The position numbers were made by a program, and so were the translations under genes. Positions 7,379-11,100 of a stretch of DNA of 11,100 nt are shown here, piece by piece. The notes beneath the pieces were generated by a model. The model had not been told where the DNA came from. It saw only the letters and a program-made list of their open reading frames with translations, and ran no database searches. Positions within the stretch are counted from its first letter, which is position 1. Each line of letters starts with the position of its first letter. This DNA is from Pseudomonadota bacterium (GTDB lineage: Bacteria > Verrucomicrobiota > Verrucomicrobiia > Chthoniobacterales > UBA6821): assembly GCA_009928265.1 (NCBI GenBank), contig RFPR01000062.1, positions 1 through 11,100 on the forward strand, written 5' to 3'.

Positions 7379-7755
7379 CAGGAAATCTGGGCGGTGTAGG
7401 CCTCGGGAGTCAGCAGGGCGTCGATCTCGGAGGAATCAGGGGCTTTCATTTTGTAGATCCAGCCCTGACCAAAGGGATCGGTGTTGAGCAGGGCTGGGTT
7501 GCCCGAGAGCTCGGAGTTCACTTCGGTAACGGTTCCGGAAAGAGGCGAGTAAATGTCGCTTGCAGCCTTTACCGACTCGACGACGGCGGCGGTCGCGCCC
7601 GCTTTCACCTCGGCACCGACCTTCGGAGGCTCGGCATAGACGATATCGGTGAGTTCGGCCTGGGCGTGGTCGGTGATGCCGACAGTGATCGTGTCACCGT
7701 CGAGTCGGATCCATTCGTGGGTCTTGGCGTAGCGGAGGTCTGCGGGAACGTTCAT
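7378..7755 (-). CDS. gcvH: Glycine cleavage system H protein
   Basis: Small carrier protein whose lipoyl-lysine arm shuttles the aminomethyl group between the P, T and L proteins. It is 125 aa, the normal size. THEWIRLDGD near the N-terminus, GITDHAQAELTDIVY (26-40), and the lipoylation site ESVKAASDIYSPLSG with K63 (E. coli K65) are all present, as is the C-terminal GWIYKMK. The ATG is preceded by CACACACGCCC on the coding strand, with no Shine-Dalgarno. It lies 14 bp after the gcvT stop and overlaps gcvP by one base. The protein needs lipoylation enzymes (LipA/LipB or LplA) encoded elsewhere. Confidence 0.98.
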   Translation of the reverse strand: MNVPADLRYAKTHEWIRLDGDTITVGITDHAQAELTDIVYAEPPKVGAEVKAGATAAVVESVKAASDIYSPLSGTVTEVNSELSGNPALLNTDPFGQGWIYKMKAPDSSEIDALLTPEAYTAQIS

Positions 7756-7769
7756 GGGCGTGTGTGAGA

Positions 7770-8885
7770 TCAGGCGGCTGGTTTCTTGTAAAAGGGAAGT
7801 TCGGCTACGATAGCGGCGTAGCGGCGACCGCGCACTTCAATTTCAAGCAAAGTGCCCGGGGTCGAGAGGGCAACGGGGAGGTAAGCCACGGCGATCCCCT
7901 CCCCCAAGCTCGGAGAGAGGGCTCCACTACAGGTTTCACCAACCATCGCGCCTTCGGAGAGAACAGCATAATGGGAGCGCAGGGGCGGTCCCTGGACGGT
8001 CAGCTTGAGAGGGGTGAGCTGCGAAGGAAGCCCTTTGGCACGCTGGGCCTCAAGAACAGGGCGTCCGGTGAAGGCTGGCTTCTCGGGGTCATCCAGGGAG
8101 ACAAACTTCCCGAGTCCAGCCTCGAGCGGCGTCCGCTCGCGGGAAAGATCCGAGCCGTTCAGGGGATAGCCCATCTCGAGACGAAGCGTGTCACGGCAAC
8201 CGAGGCCACAGGGCTTCACTCCGGCGGCAAGGAGGGCGTTCCAGAGTGCCGCGCCCCTAGCAACCGGAACGAAGAGCTCAAAACCATCCTCGCCGGTGTA
8301 TCCGGTGCGGGCGACTAGGGAAGGCACCTCTCCCTCGAATCCGGGTAGGGAGGCGATCCCATTACGCTTGGGGACTTCGCATCCGGGGGCAAGGGTACGG
8401 AGGATTCGTTCCGAGTCAGGGCCCTGCAGGGCAATCGCTGCGTAGGCGTCGCCCAGATCGTTCAGCACCACGAACCCGTCAGACGGCAGACGGCTGCGCA
8501 TCCACGACAGATCGATGTCGCGGCATGCGGCATTGATCACGAGGAAATATTCCTGCTCACCGCTGCGGTAGAGAATCAGGTCGTCGATAACTCCACCGCC
8601 CTCGTCGAGCATGAGCGAGTACTGGCCACGCGTGAGAGCCAACTTTCCGACACGATTGGTCAGGAGGCTCTCCAACCAGGCAAGCGCACCGGGACCGGAA
8701 ACGGTCACCTCGCCCATGTGAGAGATGTCGAACATCCCGGAGGCGGAACGCACCGCCTTGTGCTCGTCGATAATGCCGGAGTACTGCACCGGCATGGACC
8801 AGCCGCCGAACTCGACCATGCGGGCTCCGCAGGCGATGTGGGCCTCCTCGAGGGGGGAATGCCTCAGTGTGATGGGATCGCTCAT
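7770..8885 (-). CDS. gcvT: Glycine cleavage system T protein, aminomethyltransferase
   Basis: Tetrahydrofolate-dependent aminomethyltransferase. It releases ammonia from the aminomethyl-lipoyl arm of GcvH and forms 5,10-methylene-THF, feeding one-carbon metabolism. Length is 371 aa (E. coli 364). Family blocks are MVEFGGWSMPVQY (23-35), FDISHMGE (52-59), LTNRV, and GGGVIDDL (96-103) with the conserved catalytic-type Asp D101. RTGYTGEDGFEL, LGCRDTLRLEMGYPLNGSDL and the C-terminal barrel follow. The start at 8885 gives the usual N-terminus (a short lead, then L-x-x-x-H). It lies 27 bp after the speA stop, with AGGG too far upstream to serve as an ordinary Shine-Dalgarno. Intact. Confidence 0.98.
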   Translation of the reverse strand: MSDPITLRHSPLEEAHIACGARMVEFGGWSMPVQYSGIIDEHKAVRSASGMFDISHMGEVTVSGPGALAWLESLLTNRVGKLALTRGQYSLMLDEGGGVIDDLILYRSGEQEYFLVINAACRDIDLSWMRSRLPSDGFVVLNDLGDAYAAIALQGPDSERILRTLAPGCEVPKRNGIASLPGFEGEVPSLVARTGYTGEDGFELFVPVARGAALWNALLAAGVKPCGLGCRDTLRLEMGYPLNGSDLSRERTPLEAGLGKFVSLDDPEKPAFTGRPVLEAQRAKGLPSQLTPLKLTVQGPPLRSHYAVLSEGAMVGETCSGALSPSLGEGIAVAYLPVALSTPGTLLEIEVRGRRYAAIVAELPFYKKPAA

Positions 8886-8912
8886 AATTCGAAAATGGTT
8901 CAGCCCTGCGTA

Positions 8913-10865
8913 TCAGCTCTGCGTTATGGAACCGTTGGGACGGCGGGCGTTGAAATCCAGGTAGGTGTAGGAGGCGAACATCCGCTCATACTCGTCGACA
9001 AGACGCATCGCCTCATTCGGCTTAAGGCGGTCCCCCTTGAGGGCGGCGTCGGCCTGGGACTTGATGCGGCGGGCGAGCTCCTTGGTATCCCACTGCGTGA
9101 GGGTCAAGACCTGATCGACCGTGTTACCGGGGAGCACCTCCTCGACGTAGTAGCCCTCGTCCTCATCCTCATCGAGAAAGACATGCATCTCATTAACGCG
9201 CCCGAAGAGGTTGTGAAGATCCCCCATGATGTCCTGATAGGCACCTGAGAGGAAAATACCGAGGTAGTAGGGCTCGCCGGAACGGACGCGGTGAACCGGG
9301 AGGGTTTCCTTCACGTCTTGGAAATCGATGAACTTGGCCATCTTTCCATCGGAGTCGCAGGTGATGTCTACCAGCGTACCGCTTCGATCGGGAACCTCGT
9401 CGAGACGGTGGATCGGCATGACAGGGAAGAGTTGTCCGAGAGCCCAGTGATCGAGCAGCGACTGAAAGACGGAGAAATTGCACAGGAGTTGGTCAGCCAG
9501 AGTCACCTCGAGCTCACGAACCTCCTCCGGGATCTGGGGCATTCCCTTGTGGAGCGCGACGATCTTGGCCGCGATACGCCAGTAGAGGGTGTCGATCTTG
9601 GCCTTGGCCCGGAGATCGAGCAGACCGAGGTCAAACATCGACTGAGCCTGATCGCGAATCTGCTGGGCGTCGTGAAGATTCTCCAGACGACGCTTTTCGC
9701 TGAGTCCCGCGTGGATCTCGATCATGTCGGCGACGAGCTTGGGATCACCTGGCGCGACGCTAACGTCGCCTTCGGTTTCTTCCTTCTCAATCGAACCGAA
9801 GGCCTCGATGACCAGCACCGAGTGTGGGGCGACGATGAAGCGGCCGCTCTCGCTCACGATCACGGGATGCTCGACCTGCTCGGAGTCGCAGATCTCCATG
9901 ATGTTGTAGACGATGTCGCGGGTGTATTCGTGCAGGCTGTAGTTGCGCGAGCTGTCAAAGCTGGTACGGGATCCGTCGTAGTCGACGCCGAGTCCGCCGC
10001 CGACGTCGAGGTAACCGAGCGAGTGCCCCATCTTGCGGAGCTTCGCGTAGAAGCGGGCGGCCTCGCGGGTGGCGCGGCTGATCGTCTGGATATCGGGCAC
10101 CTGCGAGCCGACATGGTAATGGAGCAGGACGAGCGCGTCGGGGATTCCCTCGGCATGCAGGATGTCGCTCATCGAGACCAAATCCGCGGTGGAGAGGCCG
10201 AACTTGGCATTCTCACCTCCGCTTGTCGCCCACTTGCCGGCCCCCTTGGAGAGCAGTCGCACGCGGGCACCGATCATCGGTTTCACGCCGACCTGTTTGG
10301 CGACGGCGAGGATCTGATGGAATTCCTCGAGCTTCTCGACGACGAGGATCACTTTCTTGCCGAGCTTCAGGCCAAGCAGGGCGGCCCGGATGAACTCGTC
10401 GTCCTTGTAGCCGTTACCCACGACAAGGCTCTCGGGATCGGAATGGACGGCGAGGGCGGCGATCATCTCCGGCTTGCTGCCGGCCTCGATCCCGAAGTGG
10501 TAGGGAAGCCCCGCGTCGACGATCTCCTCCACGACCTCGCAGAGCTGGTTCACCTTGATCGGGAAGACGCCGCGGTACTGGTTCCTGTAGCCGCATTCCG
10601 AGATCGCGCGGGCGAAGGATTCGTTGAGTCTGCGGACGCGGTCGCGCAGCAGGTCGTGGCTGCGGATGAGCAGGGGGAAACGGAGCCCGCGTTCCCTGGC
10701 CTCATCGACCAGTTCCATCAGGTCGATCTCCTCCCCCTCCTTCCGTCGGGGACGGATCACGGCGTGTCCCGCCTTATTGATGAACACATAACCTTCCGAC
10801 CATCCCTCCACATTGTAGAGAGCCGCGTTCTGCTGAGTGATGGATCCGGAATCAGGTTGGGACAT
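8913..10865 (-). CDS. speA: Biosynthetic arginine decarboxylase
   Basis: PLP-dependent fold-III (alanine racemase-like) decarboxylase that converts arginine to agmatine and CO2, the first step of the agmatine route to putrescine. With this start it is 650 aa (E. coli SpeA 658). PLP lysine K104 lies in FPIKVNQ. EAGSKPEM, GNGYKD, GSGKWATSGG-like (GAGKWATSGGENAKFGL), HYHVGSQ, DVGGGLGVDYDG and ITCDSDG with active-site C503 follow in family order. Start choice: an in-frame ATG at 10919 adds 18 residues, but that extension has AT-rich third positions and no conserved sequence. The promoter-like site at 10929-10957 would begin transcription almost on top of it, so 10865 is preferred. Neither start has a spaced Shine-Dalgarno. 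It is the first gene of the probable speA-gcvT-gcvH-gcvP operon. An acidic run (DEDEDEG) occurs near the C-terminus. The agmatine-using genes speB or aguA/aguB are not in the window. Confidence 0.95.
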   Translation of the reverse strand: MSQPDSGSITQQNAALYNVEGWSEGYVFINKAGHAVIRPRRKEGEEIDLMELVDEARERGLRFPLLIRSHDLLRDRVRRLNESFARAISECGYRNQYRGVFPIKVNQLCEVVEEIVDAGLPYHFGIEAGSKPEMIAALAVHSDPESLVVGNGYKDDEFIRAALLGLKLGKKVILVVEKLEEFHQILAVAKQVGVKPMIGARVRLLSKGAGKWATSGGENAKFGLSTADLVSMSDILHAEGIPDALVLLHYHVGSQVPDIQTISRATREAARFYAKLRKMGHSLGYLDVGGGLGVDYDGSRTSFDSSRNYSLHEYTRDIVYNIMEICDSEQVEHPVIVSESGRFIVAPHSVLVIEAFGSIEKEETEGDVSVAPGDPKLVADMIEIHAGLSEKRRLENLHDAQQIRDQAQSMFDLGLLDLRAKAKIDTLYWRIAAKIVALHKGMPQIPEEVRELEVTLADQLLCNFSVFQSLLDHWALGQLFPVMPIHRLDEVPDRSGTLVDITCDSDGKMAKFIDFQDVKETLPVHRVRSGEPYYLGIFLSGAYQDIMGDLHNLFGRVNEMHVFLDEDEDEGYYVEEVLPGNTVDQVLTLTQWDTKELARRIKSQADAALKGDRLKPNEAMRLVDEYERMFASYTYLDFNARRPNGSITQS

Positions 10866-10928
10866 TTTCTTGGAAATAGGAGCAGAGGAATTAACAAACA
10901 TCACCCCTGTTGGCGACATGTAGATGAG

Positions 10929-10957
10929 ATTTTTTTACCCCTCCCTGGAGAGGTCAA
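10929..10957 (-). promoter_or_regulatory. Possible promoter of speA-gcvTHP
   Basis: On the minus strand TTGACC (10957-10952) is followed after 17 bp by AAAAAT (10934-10929). This is 5 of 6 to the -35 consensus and 4 of 6 to the -10 consensus at ideal spacing. The -35 hexamer is identical to that of the tRNA-fMet promoter. The spacer contains a GC-rich hairpin (CCTCTC, loop CAGG, GAGGGG). The predicted start near 10922 leaves a leader of about 57 nt before the preferred speA start. Confidence 0.4.
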
Positions 10958-11049
10958 TCCAAGCCTCAAATCATCACCCTGCATCCGAGGCGCGTCATCA
11001 GTTACCGGCCAAGGTACGGAGCAGGCCCGATCGTCCGAAATTTTTCCAT

Positions 11050-11080
11050 CAGAAAACAGGAAAGGCGGAATGGTTTCCTG
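11050..11080 (-). terminator. Terminator-like hairpin upstream of speA
   Basis: Read on the minus strand, a perfect 7-bp stem (CAGGAAA / TTTCCTG) with a 10-nt loop is followed by TTTTCT. It could end a transcript entering from the right edge and so insulate speA. The stem is short and AT-rich, and one reading frame runs open through it, so the call is weak. Confidence 0.3.
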
Positions 11081-11100
11081 CAGGGGGCCACGGAGAGGGG

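Larger units (their letters stand above)
10920..11100. other. Region upstream of speA to window edge
   Basis: 181 bp with no supported gene. It holds the possible speA promoter and an inverted repeat, CAGGAAA (11057-11063) and TTTCCTG (11074-11080). On the minus strand this repeat is followed by TTTTCT, resembling a weak terminator for a gene beyond the right edge. No glycine-riboswitch-like architecture is recognised. One minus-strand frame stays open from the edge to a stop at 11002-11004, which is too short to identify. Confidence 0.4.

Noticed and set aside
8886..8912. Glycine riboswitch ahead of gcvT
   Set aside because: The gap is only 27 bp, far too short for the aptamer, and no aptamer-like core is recognised upstream of speA within the window.
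10929..10957. GC-rich hairpin next to a T-run as an intrinsic terminator
   Set aside because: The T-run precedes the hairpin on the plus strand and is an A-run after it on the minus strand, so it is in the wrong order for termination in either direction.
11002..11100. Open minus-strand frame from the right edge to a stop at 11002-11004
   Set aside because: Only 32 codons are visible with no recognisable motif, and it runs through a terminator-like hairpin. It could be the end of a gene but cannot be supported.
11070..11100. ATG at 11070 on the plus strand preceded by a GGAAAGG-like ribosome site
   Set aside because: Only ten codons remain before the window ends, so a gene start here cannot be judged.

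Overview
This 11.1 kb window is ordinary bacterial chromosome with tightly packed housekeeping genes and no sign of a prophage, transposase, CRISPR array or other accessory island. Base composition is moderately GC-rich in genes, with AT-rich or pyrimidine-rich gaps. Nearly every start codon lacks a clear Shine-Dalgarno sequence. Two gaps share a pyrimidine-rich 'TTCAT'-type repeat vocabulary. Together with the flavour of the proteins, this suggests a Verrucomicrobiota/PVC-type Gram-negative bacterium. That placement is an impression from the sequence, not a demonstrated assignment.

Left half, plus strand (1-4270). A SEDS-family cell-wall glycosyltransferase (rodA) is followed by a 200-bp gap holding imperfect inverted repeats. 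Next come tryptophanyl-tRNA synthetase (trpS), an initiator tRNA-fMet with its own good sigma70-like promoter, an ExbD/TolR-type proton-channel subunit without a visible ExbB/TolQ partner, peptide deformylase (def, overlapping exbD by 4 bp), and a beta-carbonic anhydrase. The tRNA-fMet and the deformylase act at the two ends of the same process: starting proteins with formyl-Met, then removing the formyl group.

Right half, minus strand (4517-10919). Read in transcription order this is speA (arginine decarboxylase), gcvT, gcvH, gcvP, with gaps of 27 bp, 14 bp and a 1-nt TGATG overlap, so a speA-gcvTHP operon is likely. gcvT, gcvH and gcvP encode the T, H and P proteins of the glycine cleavage system; the L protein is not in the window. 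No glycine riboswitch is apparent in the short gaps or in the 181 bp to the right of speA. The carbonic anhydrase and gcvP converge on a 246-bp gap that contains a plausible terminator for the carbonic anhydrase.

No novel multi-gene system is evident. The points most worth a second look are a RodA whose three signature SEDS motifs are altered although the catalytic-type Asp is kept, an initiator tRNA with a C1xC72 mismatch and an A29-U41 pair, the repeat-like gap before trpS that resembles the exbD leader, and the speA-gcvTHP arrangement.
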